Assembly (NCBI RefSeq): GCF_004011805.1
Contig: NZ_RCHJ01000005.1
Span: forward strand, 124,001-188,000
Direction: 5' to 3'
DNA length: 64,000 bases
Source: Piscinibacter defluvii
GTDB lineage: Bacteria; Pseudomonadota; Gammaproteobacteria; Burkholderiales; Burkholderiaceae_C
Position numbers and translations under genes: made by a program. A model generated the notes under the pieces. The model was given only the letters and a program-made list of their open reading frames with translations, had not been told where the DNA came from and did not search any database. Positions within the stretch are counted from its first letter, which is position 1; each line of letters opens with the position of its first letter. Shown one piece after another: positions 8,953-18,164 of this stretch.

Positions 8953-9453
8953 TCACGGGGCGGCCTTCGCGCCGACGATGCGCTGCTCGAACCAGTCGGT
9001 GAGCAGGCGCTTCTCGCGCAGCAGCGGGTCGGCCGGCTCGGCCGGGTTCGGGTTCCGGAGGTAGGCCATGTCCGACAGCTGCTCCTCGCCGCGGCGCAGC
9101 TCGCGTCCGCCCTCGCTGAGGGTGTAGCTCAGGCGCACGCGGGGCCAGTCGGCGCCGCCGCGCACGACGCGCATCGACTTGCCGGTCGGGCCCACCGGGA
9201 GCAGCGTGCCGGCCAGGAAGACGTCGAGCAGCTGCACCCGCAGCACCGCGTCCTGGCCGGGCAGGCGCGGGCCGAGCGCGCGCAGCGCCGCGGCCAGCGA
9301 CTCGACGGCCGCCGTGCGCTCGCCCGGCGTGTCTCCGGCGTCGGCCCAGGCCGTGGCCGGGTCGTACGACACCTCGACGGTGCCGGCCTGCGCAGCCACC
9401 AGGGCCGCGGCACTCAGGAGGCCGATGCCGGCCTGGCGGGCGATGCGGTTCAT
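8953..9453 (-). CDS. DUF3016 family secreted protein
   Basis: The 166-residue protein has a signal peptide (IGLLSAAALVAAQA, cleavage near residue 23). Its mature domain shows the DUF3016 pattern: VEVSYDPATAWADAGDT near the start, a central VLRVQLLDVFLAGTLLP, and WPRVRLSYTLSEGGRELRRGEEQLSDMAYL toward the end in two parts. These are periplasmic proteins of unknown function, common in Burkholderiales and Xanthomonadales. The ATG is supported by a GAGGAGA ribosome site about 6 bases upstream. A 6-bp hairpin (9472-9477 with 9482-9487) lies just ahead of that site in the untranslated leader and might modulate translation. Confidence 0.83.
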   Translation of the reverse strand: MNRIARQAGIGLLSAAALVAAQAGTVEVSYDPATAWADAGDTPGERTAAVESLAAALRALGPRLPGQDAVLRVQLLDVFLAGTLLPVGPTGKSMRVVRGGADWPRVRLSYTLSEGGRELRRGEEQLSDMAYLRNPNPAEPADPLLREKRLLTDWFEQRIVGAKAAP

Positions 9454-9639
9454 GCATTTCTCCTCGTCGCGGAATCCGGCTGGATTCGACTCCGGCGTCC
9501 GGCCCGGGTTCCGGCGCCCGGACACGACAACGCGGAACACGTTTCGAGACATTTTCGACCCGAGCCGCGCGGCGTGTCGAGCTGCCCGGGCGGTTCCGTG
9601 GCAGTCTTGAGACCCGATCGTGATCGCCGCGAAAGCACC

Positions 9640-10194
9640 ATGACCGCCACCTCCTCCCAGGGCAAGCGAACCCGCCGGCAGCCGCTGGCGTGGCTGCGCG
9701 GGCTGCTGTCGCGCCCGCTCAAGCTAGAACGCCGCGGCGTGCAGCTGCACGTGGTGCTCGGCGAGGCCCGGCAGCCGCCGGCGCTGCCGACTCGGCCCGG
9801 CGAGGTGCTGCGGCAAGGCCACGAGGCGCTGCGCGCACTGCTCACCCGGCATCCGGATGCCCGCCACCTGCTGCGCCACCTGAGCTTCTTCGAGCAGGCA
9901 CTGGGCCGTCACGGCTCGCGCGCCCTGCGCTCCGAGGTGCCGGTGCAGGTGCTGCAGCGGGCCCACGAGCAGCTCGAGATGCTGCTGCGCGAGGACACCA
10001 CGCCGGAGCTGATCGCGCTCGCGGCACGCCTGGAGCGCACCGTCAAGGACCGCCGTCGCGCCGAGGAAACGGCAGCGCCCGTCGGCATGGTGCAGGTCTC
10101 CGAGGCGTCCCACTCGCTGTTCGACGAGATGGAGCGCAGCTGGACCGGCAACATTCCGCTCGGCGCCAGCGCCGCGCCGCCCGAACGCGCCTGA
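9640..10194 (+). CDS. Hypothetical protein, helical, cytoplasmic (184 aa)
   Basis: I do not recognise this protein. It has no signal peptide or membrane helix. It has a basic start (GKRTRRQPLAWLRGLLSRP), then a charged, helical middle (residues 45-140) rich in Leu, Arg, His and Glu, and an acidic, disordered tail. The middle includes LLTRHPDARHLLRHLSFFEQAL. Codon use matches the neighbours. The ATG is preferred over an upstream in-frame start because that extension has no coding-like composition. It diverges from the DUF3016 gene with about 185 bases between starts. Confidence 0.65.
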   Translation: MTATSSQGKRTRRQPLAWLRGLLSRPLKLERRGVQLHVVLGEARQPPALPTRPGEVLRQGHEALRALLTRHPDARHLLRHLSFFEQALGRHGSRALRSEVPVQVLQRAHEQLEMLLREDTTPELIALAARLERTVKDRRRAEETAAPVGMVQVSEASHSLFDEMERSWTGNIPLGASAAPPERA

Positions 10195-10267
10195 TCCGCG
10201 GGCCGGCCCGGCCTGCCGTTGCTGCGGATGGCCAGAAGCCCGGCCGCGGCGTAGAGTGCCGCTCGTG

Positions 10268-11443
10268 ATGGGACCATTGCTGCTCCGGCGCCTGCTGCTG
10301 GCCGCCCTCGGCCTGCTGCTGGCCGGCTGCGCCGCCGTGCCGCCGCTGCCGCAGGTCGAGCGCCTGCTCGACGATGCTGCGTTTGCGGCGCCGAGCGAGC
10401 CGATCGACGCCGCGCAGCCCTTCGCCCTCAGCGAGCGGATGCGCCACTACCTCGACGTGGAGATCGCGCCGCAGCTGCGCCGCAAGGGCGCGCGCGACGG
10501 CCTGGTCGAGGCGCTGGCCAGCAAGGGCCAGTTGCGCATCGAGTACGACGCGGCCAGCACGCGCACCGCCGCGCAGGCCTTCGACGCCCGCGCCGGCAAC
10601 TGCCTGTCGCTGGTCGTGATGACGGCCGCGATGGCGCGCCACCTGGGCGTGCCGGTCGAGTTCAACGACGTGGTCACCGAGGAAGGCTGGGCGCGTGCCG
10701 GCGACCTGATGGTCAACGCCGGCCACGTCAACCTCACGCTCGGCCAGCGCCTGGTCGAAGACCGCCTGGGCCGCGACAGCGGCCGCACGGTGATGGTCGA
10801 CTTCGACCCGCCGTCCGGCCGGTCGCGCCCGCTGGTGCGGCCGATCGGCGAGCGCACGGTGATCGCGATGTTCATGAACAACCGCGCCGCCGAAGCGCTG
10901 GTGGCCGGGCGCGTCGACGACGCCTACTGGTGGGTGCGCGGCGCGCTGCTGCAGGAGCCGACCTTCACGTCCTCGTACAACACCCTGGCGGTGGTCTACC
11001 AGCGCCACGGCCGGCCGCAGCAGGCCGAGCGCGTGCTGCGCCACCTGCTCGATCGCGAGCCGGCCAACACGGCGCTGCTGGCCAACCTGGTGAACGCGCT
11101 GCGCGCGCAGGGCCGCGGCGCCGAGGCCGAGGTGGTGGCGCAGCGCCTCGCGAAGATCGAGCCGATGCCGCCGTTCCACTGGTACCAGCAGGGCGTGGCG
11201 GCGCTCGAGCGGCGCGACTACGCCGCCGCGCGCGACGCCTTCACGCGCGAGGTCGAGCGTTCGGCCTACTACCACGAGTTCCACTTCGGCCTGGCGCTGG
11301 CCTATGCCGGCCTGGGCGATTTCGCGCGCGCGCGCCGCGAGGCCGAGCTCGCGCTGCAGCACAGCAGCACCGGGCGCGAACGCCAGCTCTACACCGCCAA
11401 GCTCGAGTGGCTCGACAAGCGGCGCGGCACGCGCGTGCAGTGA
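10268..11443 (+). CDS. Lipoprotein with transglutaminase-like and TPR domains
   Basis: The 391-residue protein has a lipoprotein signal (LLLAGC, cysteine near residue 20). The first half (about residues 60-210) has a transglutaminase/SirB1-like pattern with the expected nucleophile in ARAGNCLSLVVMTAAMARHLG and a histidine in NAGHVNLTL. The second half (about 230-390) is a run of TPR-like repeats (PTFTSSYNTLAVVYQRHGR, EPANTALLANLVNALRAQGR). It is probably on the outer membrane facing the periplasm, perhaps cross-linking or trimming a peptide partner held by the repeats. GTG codons just upstream are alternative starts. It converges with oligopeptidase B with no gap between stop codons. Confidence 0.8.
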   Translation: MGPLLLRRLLLAALGLLLAGCAAVPPLPQVERLLDDAAFAAPSEPIDAAQPFALSERMRHYLDVEIAPQLRRKGARDGLVEALASKGQLRIEYDAASTRTAAQAFDARAGNCLSLVVMTAAMARHLGVPVEFNDVVTEEGWARAGDLMVNAGHVNLTLGQRLVEDRLGRDSGRTVMVDFDPPSGRSRPLVRPIGERTVIAMFMNNRAAEALVAGRVDDAYWWVRGALLQEPTFTSSYNTLAVVYQRHGRPQQAERVLRHLLDREPANTALLANLVNALRAQGRGAEAEVVAQRLAKIEPMPPFHWYQQGVAALERRDYAAARDAFTREVERSAYYHEFHFGLALAYAGLGDFARARREAELALQHSSTGRERQLYTAKLEWLDKRRGTRVQ

Positions 11444-13489
11444 TCAGGCGCCCGCCAGCCCCCACATCGCGAGCATGAAGGCCAGCGTCTGCGCGCGCTC
11501 GCGCAGCGCGTCGTAGCGGCCCGAGGCGCCGCCGTGGCCGGCGTCGAGGTTCACATGCAGCAGCACCGGCGCCTCGTTGGTCTTGAGGGCACGCAGCTTC
11601 TGGGCGAACTTGGCGGCCTCCCAGTAGGGCACCTGGCTGTCGTTCAACCCGGCGCGCAGGAAGTAGCCCGGGTAGTCGGCCGCACGCAGGTTGTCGTAGG
11701 GCGAGTAGGCGCGCATGGTGCGGTAGTCGGCCTCGAGCTTCGGGTTGCCCCATTCGAGGAACTCGCCGACGGTGAGCGGCAGGCTCTCGTCGAGCATGGT
11801 GTTGATCACGTCGACGAAGGGCACCTCGGCGACCACGGCGCGGAACAGGTCGGGCCGCCGGTTCGCGGCCGCGGCCACCAGCAGCCCGCCAGCGCTGCCG
11901 CCCTCGATGATGAGCTGCCGCGGTGTGGTCCAGCCGCGCTCCACCAGTGCCTGCGCGCAGGCCACGAAGTCGTCGAAGCTGTTGGCCTTGTGCGCCAGCT
12001 TGCCGGCGTCGTACCAGGTGCGTCCGCGGTCGCCGCCGCCGCGCACGTGCGCGATCGCGAACACCACGCCGCGGTCGAGCAGGCTGACGCGGCTGACCGA
12101 GAAGTACACGTCCATCGGGTGGCCGTAGGCGCCGTAGCCGTACAGCAGCAGCGGCTGCGGCGTGCCGGCGCGCCGGTCCTCGCGCCAGACCAGCGACACC
12201 GGCACCTCGGTGCCGTCGGGGGCGGGCGCCATGATCTGCGTGCTGCGGTAGTGCGCCGGGTCGTAGCCGCCCAGCACCGGCTGGCGCTTGACCAGCGTGA
12301 GCACCCGCGTGGCCATGTCGTAGTCGTAGATCGAGTGCGGCGTCACCAGCGAGGTGTAGGCGAAGCGGAAGGTGCTGGTGTCGAACTCGGCGTTGATCTC
12401 GCCGCCGGCCGCGCACACCGATTCGGGCAGCGCGATGTGGTGCGTCTCGCCGCTGTCCAGGTCGACCACGCGCAGGCGCTGCGCGCCGCGGTCGCGCTCC
12501 TGCACGACCATGTGGTGCGCGAACAGGTCCACGTCCTCCAGCATCACCTCGGGCCGGTGCGCGATCAGCTCGCGCGCGTGCTCGAGCGAGGGGTCGGCCG
12601 CATCGGTCTCGACCAGCCGGAAGTTGCGCCCGGTGTCGTTGATCAGCAGGTAGAAACGGCCCTGCCGATGGTCCAGCGCCATCTCGACGCCGGTGCGCCG
12701 CGGCAGCACCAGGCGTGGCGGCGCCTCGGGCCGGGCGGCGTCGATGACGCGCAGGTCCGAGGTGTCCTTGCTGGCCGAGTCGAGCACGATCCAGCGCTCG
12801 TCGCGGGTCTTGCCGAGCCCGAGCCAGTACAGCTCGTCGGGCTCCTCGTGCACCAGCACCGCCGGGCTGCCGTCGAGGAGGCGCTGGCGCCACAGGCGGT
12901 GCGAGCGGCGCGCCTCGTCCTGCGTGAGCCAGAAGAGGGTGCGGCTGTCCGCGGCCCAGGCCGCGCCGGCGGTCTTCTCGACCAGGAAGTCGAGGTCGGC
13001 GCCGGTCTCGAGGTCGCGCACACGCAGCGTGTAGTCCAGGCCGCCGGTCTCGTCGAGCGCGTAGGCGAGCAGCCGTGTGTCGGGGCTGACCTTGAAGGTG
13101 CCCAGCTGCAGGAAGGGCTTGCCCTCGGCGAGCCGGTTCAGGTCGAGCAGCGGCTGCTCGGGCCCGTCGGGCGCGCCGCGGCGGCGGAAATGCTCCTCGT
13201 ACTGCGCGCCCTTGCGCGTGCGGCTGGCATACCACCAGCCGTTCTTGCGCCAGGGCGGATCCTCGTCGTCCTCCTGGATGCGGCCGACCATCTCGTCGTA
13301 GAGGCGTTGCCGCAGCCCGGCCAGCGGCGCGAACCAGGCCTCGCTGTAGGCGTTCTCGGCCCGCAGGTGCGCCAGCACCTCGGGGTCGTCGCGCTCGCGC
13401 AGCCAGAACCAGTCGTCGCTGCGGGGGTCGCCGTGCACGCCGACGTCCCGCGGGCGGCGTGCGGCAAGCGGGGGAAGTCCGGCCGTCAT
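11444..13489 (-). CDS. ptrB: Oligopeptidase B (protease II), prolyl oligopeptidase family
   Basis: The 681-residue length matches oligopeptidase B. Residues 1-400 form the beta-propeller lid (DPRSDDWFWLRERDDPEV near the start); the C-terminal third is the alpha/beta-hydrolase. The nucleophile serine lies in IIEGGSAGGLLVAAA (near residue 530) and the catalytic histidine in LDAGHGGASGRYD near the end. The enzyme cleaves short peptides after Lys and Arg in the cytoplasm or periplasm. Reading frame extends upstream, but only the ATG before TAGLPPLAARRPRD gives a family-like N-terminus. The next gene starts in the opposite direction only 22 bases away. Confidence 0.93.
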   Translation of the reverse strand: MTAGLPPLAARRPRDVGVHGDPRSDDWFWLRERDDPEVLAHLRAENAYSEAWFAPLAGLRQRLYDEMVGRIQEDDEDPPWRKNGWWYASRTRKGAQYEEHFRRRGAPDGPEQPLLDLNRLAEGKPFLQLGTFKVSPDTRLLAYALDETGGLDYTLRVRDLETGADLDFLVEKTAGAAWAADSRTLFWLTQDEARRSHRLWRQRLLDGSPAVLVHEEPDELYWLGLGKTRDERWIVLDSASKDTSDLRVIDAARPEAPPRLVLPRRTGVEMALDHRQGRFYLLINDTGRNFRLVETDAADPSLEHARELIAHRPEVMLEDVDLFAHHMVVQERDRGAQRLRVVDLDSGETHHIALPESVCAAGGEINAEFDTSTFRFAYTSLVTPHSIYDYDMATRVLTLVKRQPVLGGYDPAHYRSTQIMAPAPDGTEVPVSLVWREDRRAGTPQPLLLYGYGAYGHPMDVYFSVSRVSLLDRGVVFAIAHVRGGGDRGRTWYDAGKLAHKANSFDDFVACAQALVERGWTTPRQLIIEGGSAGGLLVAAAANRRPDLFRAVVAEVPFVDVINTMLDESLPLTVGEFLEWGNPKLEADYRTMRAYSPYDNLRAADYPGYFLRAGLNDSQVPYWEAAKFAQKLRALKTNEAPVLLHVNLDAGHGGASGRYDALRERAQTLAFMLAMWGLAGA

Positions 13490-13511
13490 GCGGCAAGCAT
13501 AAGCTCGCGGC

Positions 13512-14336
13512 ATGAAGCCCGGCTTGCGCGGCCCGCGCCGCATCGTCTGCCTCACCGAGGAGACCACCGAATGGCTCTACCTGCTCGGGCAGGAGGAGCG
13601 CATCGTCGGCATCTCCGGCTACACCGTGCGCCCGCGCCGCGCGCGAGCCGAGAAGCCGCGTGTCTCGGCCTTTCTCGACGGCAAGATCGAGCGCATCGTC
13701 GCGCTCGAGCCGGATCTCGTGATCGGCTTCTCCGACATGCAGGCCGCGCTGGCCGACAAGCTGATCCGCGCCGGGCTGAACGTGCTCGTCACCAACCAGC
13801 GCACGCTGGCCGAGATCCTGGACACCTTGCGCCTGGTGGCCGCTCTGGTGGGCGCCGCGGACCCGGCCGAGGCCTGGATCGCCGCCTGCCAGGCGCGCCA
13901 CCGTGCCATCGCGCAGGCGGCAGCCGCCTGGCCGCGCCGGCCGCGCGTCTACTTCGAGGAATGGGACGAGCCGATGATCAGCGCGATCGCCTGGGTGTCC
14001 GAGCTGATCGGCCTGGCCGGCGGCGACGACGTGTTCCCGGAGCTGGCCGTGCAGCGCATGGGCCGCGACCGCGTGATCGCCGACGCGCTCGAGCCGGTGC
14101 GGCGTGCGCCGGACCTCGTCGTCGGCAGCTGGTGCGGCAAGAAGTTCCGGCCCGAGCGTGTGGCCGCGCGGCCGGGCTGGGCCGGGGTGCCGGCGGTGCG
14201 TGACGGCCGGCTGCACGAGATCAAGTCCTGCGACATCCTGCAGCCCGGCCCGGCCGCGCTGACCGACGGGCTCGAGCAGCTGCACCGGCTTTTCGCCGCC
14301 TGGGCCGGCGCGGCGCGTTCACCCGGGCCCGCCTGA
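13512..14336 (+). CDS. Cobalamin/iron-type periplasmic-binding-fold protein (BtuF-like)
   Basis: The 274-residue protein shows the helical-backbone substrate-binding fold of BtuF/FhuD-type proteins: RRIVCLTEETTEWLYLLG at the start, IVALEPDLVIGFSDMQ in the middle and PGWAGVPAVRDGRLHEI near the end. Such proteins deliver corrinoids or chelated iron to an ABC importer. Oddly, there is no signal peptide and no importer gene nearby, so it may act in the cytoplasm as a corrinoid binder. The start is the only plausible ATG; an extension would run back into the divergent ptrB. It is followed after 25 bases by the large SARP-type regulator. Confidence 0.75.
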   Translation: MKPGLRGPRRIVCLTEETTEWLYLLGQEERIVGISGYTVRPRRARAEKPRVSAFLDGKIERIVALEPDLVIGFSDMQAALADKLIRAGLNVLVTNQRTLAEILDTLRLVAALVGAADPAEAWIAACQARHRAIAQAAAAWPRRPRVYFEEWDEPMISAIAWVSELIGLAGGDDVFPELAVQRMGRDRVIADALEPVRRAPDLVVGSWCGKKFRPERVAARPGWAGVPAVRDGRLHEIKSCDILQPGPAALTDGLEQLHRLFAAWAGAARSPGPA

Positions 14337-14361
14337 CGGGCCGCGGCGCAGAATCGCCGCC

Positions 14362-17300
14362 ATGAGGGAGGATGGAGCGATCCGCATCGAGCTGCTCGGT
14401 GCCCCGCGCGTGCTGCGCGCGGGCCAGGCGCTGCGCCTGCCGGTGAAGAAGTCGCTCGCGCTGCTGGCCGTGCTGGCGGTCGACGGCCGCTGCACCCGCG
14501 CCCGGCTCGCCACGCTGCTGTGGGGCGAGCTCGACGACGAGGCGGCGCGGCGCAACCTGCGCCGCGAACTGCACCGGCTGCGCGAGGCCGGGCTGGGCGA
14601 GGTGCTGGCCGGCGACGATGCGCTGGCGCTGGCCGCCGACGTGCGCAGCGATGTCGCCGAGCTCGCCGGCATGGACGGCGATCCGGCTTCCGACGCGCCG
14701 TTGCCCGAGGCTGCCACGCTGCTCGAGGGCTTCGAGCTGGCCGACGCGCCGGCCTTCGACGACTGGCTCGCGCAGGCGCGCGATCGCCTGGCGCGCCGCT
14801 GGGCCGAGGCGCTGGCCGCGCGCGCGCGCCGGCTCGAGGCGGCCGGCGCGTGGCGCGAGGCGCTCGCGCTGTGCCGCCGCCTGGCCGCGCACGACCCGCT
14901 GCAGGAGTCGCACGCGGTCGACACGATGCGCCTGCATGCGCTGCTGGGCGAACGCGGCGTCGCGCTGGAGCGCTACGAGCAGCTGCGCCGCACGCTGCAG
15001 CACGAACTCGGCCTCGAGCCGCTGCCGGCCACCGTGGCGCTGGCCGAGCAGCTGCGTGCGGCCGAGCAGCTGGCGCCGCTGGTGGCGCGCAGCGGCTCCG
15101 CCGGGCTGGCGCGTTTCCAGGCGCCGCTGGTGGGCCGCCAGGCCGAGCTGCAGCGCGTCGCGGACAGCCGCGCAGCCGCGCTGCTGCTGGTCGGCGAGCC
15201 GGGCGTCGGCAAGTCGCGCCTGGCCGATGCCGCGGCCGAGGGCGCCGAGCCGCGGGTGGTGGTCCGGCTCGGTCCGCTGGCGCGGGGTGCGCCGCTGCAG
15301 GCGCTGGCGCTGGCGCTGCGCGAGGCACTCGCCGGAGCCGCGGGGCACGAGCGCCTGGCCGGCCTGCCGGCATTGACGCGCCAGGAGCTGGCGCGCCTGT
15401 TGCCCGAGTTCGACGGCGCGCCGGCGCGCAGCGAGCCGGCGCATGCCGCGCTGCGCGGGCGTTTCCTCGCCGCGCTGGCCGACACGCTGCATGTGCTGGC
15501 GGCCGGCGGCGTGCTGTGGATCGACGACCTGCACTGGGCCGACGAGGCGCTGCTCGATCTGCTCGACCCGCTGCTGCACCGCCTCGGGCGCGAGCGCGCC
15601 GCCGGCGCGGCCGAGGTGCCGCGTGTGCTGCTCACCGCGCGCCGCCACGAGCTGGCCGAGCATGCCGCGGCGCGCGACCTGCTGCGCCGGCTCGAGCGCG
15701 CCGGGCTGGTGGAGCGCCTCGAGCTGCAGCCGCTGCCGCCCGAAGCGACGCTCGCGCTGGTGCGCAGCCTGTCCGGCTCGTCCGGCGGTACACGCTTCGC
15801 GCAGCGCCTGCAGCGTGCCACCGACGGCAACCCGTTCTTCCTGCTCGAGACCTTGCGCTACCTGTTCGATGTCGGCGAACTGGCGATCGACGCCCAGGGC
15901 GTCTGGAGCACGCGCTACGACGACGCCACCGCCGACTACGCCGAGCTGCCGGTGCCGCCGAGCGTGGAGCAGGCGGTGGTCGAGCGCTTCGAGCGGCTCG
16001 GCGCCGCGGCGCAGCGCCTGCTCGAGGTGGCCGCGCTGGCCGACGATCCGTTCAGCCTCGACGAGCTGCGCGGCGCCACCGCACTGTCGGACTTCGAGGC
16101 CGTCGACGGCCTGGAGCGCGCCGCCGGGGCCGACGTCATCACCGCCATCACGAGTGGCGCCGAGCCGGCCCGGCCGGCCTGGCGCTTCGTGCACGAACTG
16201 GCGCGCCAGGCGCTCGAGCGGCGCCTCGGCGCCGAGCGCCGCCGGCTGATCCACCGCCGCCTCGCGGCGACGCTGGAGGTGCAGCGTGGCCGGCCCGACC
16301 GCATCGCGCACCACCTGCACGGTGCCGGCGAGGCCGCTGCCGCGGTGCCGTGGTGGATCGCCGCGGCGCAGGCCGCCGAGCGGGTGTTCGCCTGGCGCGA
16401 GGCGCTGGCGCACTACGCGCTGGCGCTGCAGCACGACGCCGACCCGGCACGCCGCGCCGCCACGCACCGCGCGCGTCATGCGCTGCAGCGGCTGCTGTAC
16501 GCCACCGCGGAGATCCTGGCCGAGGCCGACGCGCTGGCCGCGCTGGCGCAGGCGCTGCCGGGCGAGCCGCTGGCCGCCGAGGCGCAGGTCTGGCGCATCC
16601 GCGCGCACAACCTGGCGGAGAACTTCCCGCCCGGCGCGGCGGCCGCCGCGGCGGTCGACCCGGCCGGGCTGCCGCCCGCGCTGCGCCACGACCTGGCGCT
16701 CGCCGTCGCGCAGATGCGCCACGGCATGGGCGACCTGGCCGGCGCCGCCGCGCAGCTCGACGCCGAGGCGGCCCATGCCGACGCGCTGGCCCCGGCGCAG
16801 CGCCTCGACCTGCACCTGCTGCGCGCCGGCCTCGGCATGACCCGCGGCGACCTCGACGGCGTGGACCGCGACGCCGCCGCCGCGCTGCCGCTCGCGCAGG
16901 CGCTAAACCGCATCGACCAGGTGGCGCATGTGGCGAACCTGCGCGCCTACGTGCTGCACATGCGCGGCCAGACCCGTGCCGCGCTCGCCACGCTGGCGCA
17001 GGCGCAGGACGAGGCCGGGCGCGCCGGGCTGGTGGCGGTGCAGCGCTCGCTGCTGACCAACCTCGTCAAGCTGCACGTCGCGCTCGGCGACGGCCCGGGC
17101 GCGCAGGCGCGCCTGGCGCGGTCGATGGCGCTGTTCGCCGACAGCGACGACGCCGCCACCTGGGCACGCCTGCGCAGCCGCGAGGTCGAGGTGCGGCTGC
17201 TCAACGGCGAGCTCGGCGCGGCGCTGCAGGCGGCGCGCGCCGCCGTCGCGCTGCTCGAGGGCCTGGGCAGTGCCGCCGGCACCTTCTGGCCCTGGTACCA

Positions 17301-17859
17301 GCTCGCGCGGCTGCTCTGGCAATGCGGCGACCCGGCTGCCGCGCTGGCGGTCTACCGCGCGCTGCCGGGCTCGCCGGCCTGGAGCCCGATGGCGCAGGCG
17401 GCGGTGGATTTCTTCGGCGTCGCGCTGCGCCTGCCGGACGAACCGGGCGTGGTGGCCGATGCCCTGGCTGCGCTGCCCACCAGCGGCGAACACAGCCACT
17501 ACGACGAACGCGACCATGCCTACTGGCGCGCGTACGCGCTGCTCGCGGCCGGCCGCGCGGACGAGGCGCGGCCGCTGCGCGAGGCGCTGCAGGCGCCGCC
17601 CTTCACCCTGCACGCGACCTGCATGCTGTCGCTGCGCCTGCGGCTGGACCGGGCCCTGGGCGAGTCCGAGCCGGGCCTGGTCGAGGCTGCACGCGCCGCG
17701 CTCGACGCCGCGCCGCCGCTCGAGGCGCTCGAGCTGCGCGCCGCGCTCGGCGAGGACATCGGTGCCCGGGCCGAGGCCCTGGCCGCGACGCTGGACGACG
17801 CCGCGCTGCGCGAGCGCTTCCTGGCGCGCCACCGCCACCTCGCAGGCCCTTCGTTCTAG
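14362..17859 (+). CDS. Large SARP-type transcriptional activator with AAA-ATPase and TPR region
   Basis: The 1165-residue protein is organised as follows. A winged-helix DNA-binding domain (about 5-95, IRIELLGAPRVLRAG) is followed by a BTAD helical-repeat domain (about 96-235). An AAA-type ATPase carries Walker A GEPGVGKS (278-285) and Walker B VLWIDDLHWAD (384-394). A long alpha-helical TPR-like tail (about 600-1160) ends without any LuxR-type helix-turn-helix. It is the AfsR/SARP plan combined with a MalT-like sensor: ligand binding by the repeats would drive ATP-dependent assembly. Candidate targets are the small gene and PKD lipoprotein just downstream, or the binding protein upstream. 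Target and ligand cannot be read from the sequence. Confidence 0.85.
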   Translation: MREDGAIRIELLGAPRVLRAGQALRLPVKKSLALLAVLAVDGRCTRARLATLLWGELDDEAARRNLRRELHRLREAGLGEVLAGDDALALAADVRSDVAELAGMDGDPASDAPLPEAATLLEGFELADAPAFDDWLAQARDRLARRWAEALAARARRLEAAGAWREALALCRRLAAHDPLQESHAVDTMRLHALLGERGVALERYEQLRRTLQHELGLEPLPATVALAEQLRAAEQLAPLVARSGSAGLARFQAPLVGRQAELQRVADSRAAALLLVGEPGVGKSRLADAAAEGAEPRVVVRLGPLARGAPLQALALALREALAGAAGHERLAGLPALTRQELARLLPEFDGAPARSEPAHAALRGRFLAALADTLHVLAAGGVLWIDDLHWADEALLDLLDPLLHRLGRERAAGAAEVPRVLLTARRHELAEHAAARDLLRRLERAGLVERLELQPLPPEATLALVRSLSGSSGGTRFAQRLQRATDGNPFFLLETLRYLFDVGELAIDAQGVWSTRYDDATADYAELPVPPSVEQAVVERFERLGAAAQRLLEVAALADDPFSLDELRGATALSDFEAVDGLERAAGADVITAITSGAEPARPAWRFVHELARQALERRLGAERRRLIHRRLAATLEVQRGRPDRIAHHLHGAGEAAAAVPWWIAAAQAAERVFAWREALAHYALALQHDADPARRAATHRARHALQRLLYATAEILAEADALAALAQALPGEPLAAEAQVWRIRAHNLAENFPPGAAAAAAVDPAGLPPALRHDLALAVAQMRHGMGDLAGAAAQLDAEAAHADALAPAQRLDLHLLRAGLGMTRGDLDGVDRDAAAALPLAQALNRIDQVAHVANLRAYVLHMRGQTRAALATLAQAQDEAGRAGLVAVQRSLLTNLVKLHVALGDGPGAQARLARSMALFADSDDAATWARLRSREVEVRLLNGELGAALQAARAAVALLEGLGSAAGTFWPWYQLARLLWQCGDPAAALAVYRALPGSPAWSPMAQAAVDFFGVALRLPDEPGVVADALAALPTSGEHSHYDERDHAYWRAYALLAAGRADEARPLREALQAPPFTLHATCMLSLRLRLDRALGESEPGLVEAARAALDAAPPLEALELRAALGEDIGARAEALAATLDDAALRERFLARHRHLAGPSF

Positions 17860-17881
17860 GGGGATTCAGGGGGCCGTTGCC

Positions 17882-17898
17882 GCGGGCCGCCGGCCCGC
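17882..17898 (+). terminator. GC-rich hairpin after the SARP-type regulator
   Basis: A perfect 7-bp stem (17882-17888 with 17892-17898) with a 3-base loop begins about 20 bases after the regulator's stop codon. No T-run follows, so termination is only a possibility. Confidence 0.4.
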
Positions 17899-17947
17899 AA
17901 CGCTCCCGCAACGCCGCCGGGCGCGCAATCGCGCCGACGAGGTGGCG

Positions 17948-18151
17948 ATGAAGCCCGAGCCCGACCGATCCGCACCCGAGGCGCTGCAGTTCCGCATCGA
18001 GCTGTGGCCGGAGACCCCGGCGCGGCGCTGGCATGCGCGCGTGTGCAGCGTCGACGGCCGGCCGCTGTTCGAGTCGGACAGCCCGCTCGAGCTGGTGCGC
18101 CGCCTCGCGCAGTGGAGCCGCACGGCCCCGCCGCCGCCCGGATTGCGCTGA
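17948..18151 (+). CDS. Small hypothetical protein (67 aa)
   Basis: I do not recognise a named family. The protein is compact and soluble: a polar start, then a likely beta-alpha segment (LQFRIELWPETPARRWHAR, then SPLELVRRLAQWS) and a proline-rich tail. The alternation of hydrophobic residues looks like a small folded domain. It sits between the SARP-type regulator and the PKD lipoprotein, 13 bases before the latter, so it is probably co-transcribed with it. A weak GACGAGG ribosome site lies upstream of the ATG. Confidence 0.6.
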   Translation: MKPEPDRSAPEALQFRIELWPETPARRWHARVCSVDGRPLFESDSPLELVRRLAQWSRTAPPPPGLR

Positions 18152-18164
18152 CGAGGAGAGCACC

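Noticed and set aside
17600-17859. A LuxR-type helix-turn-helix at the end of the SARP-type regulator
   Set aside because: The last 90 residues continue the helical-repeat pattern, with no HTH signature. DNA binding is assigned to the N-terminal winged helix.
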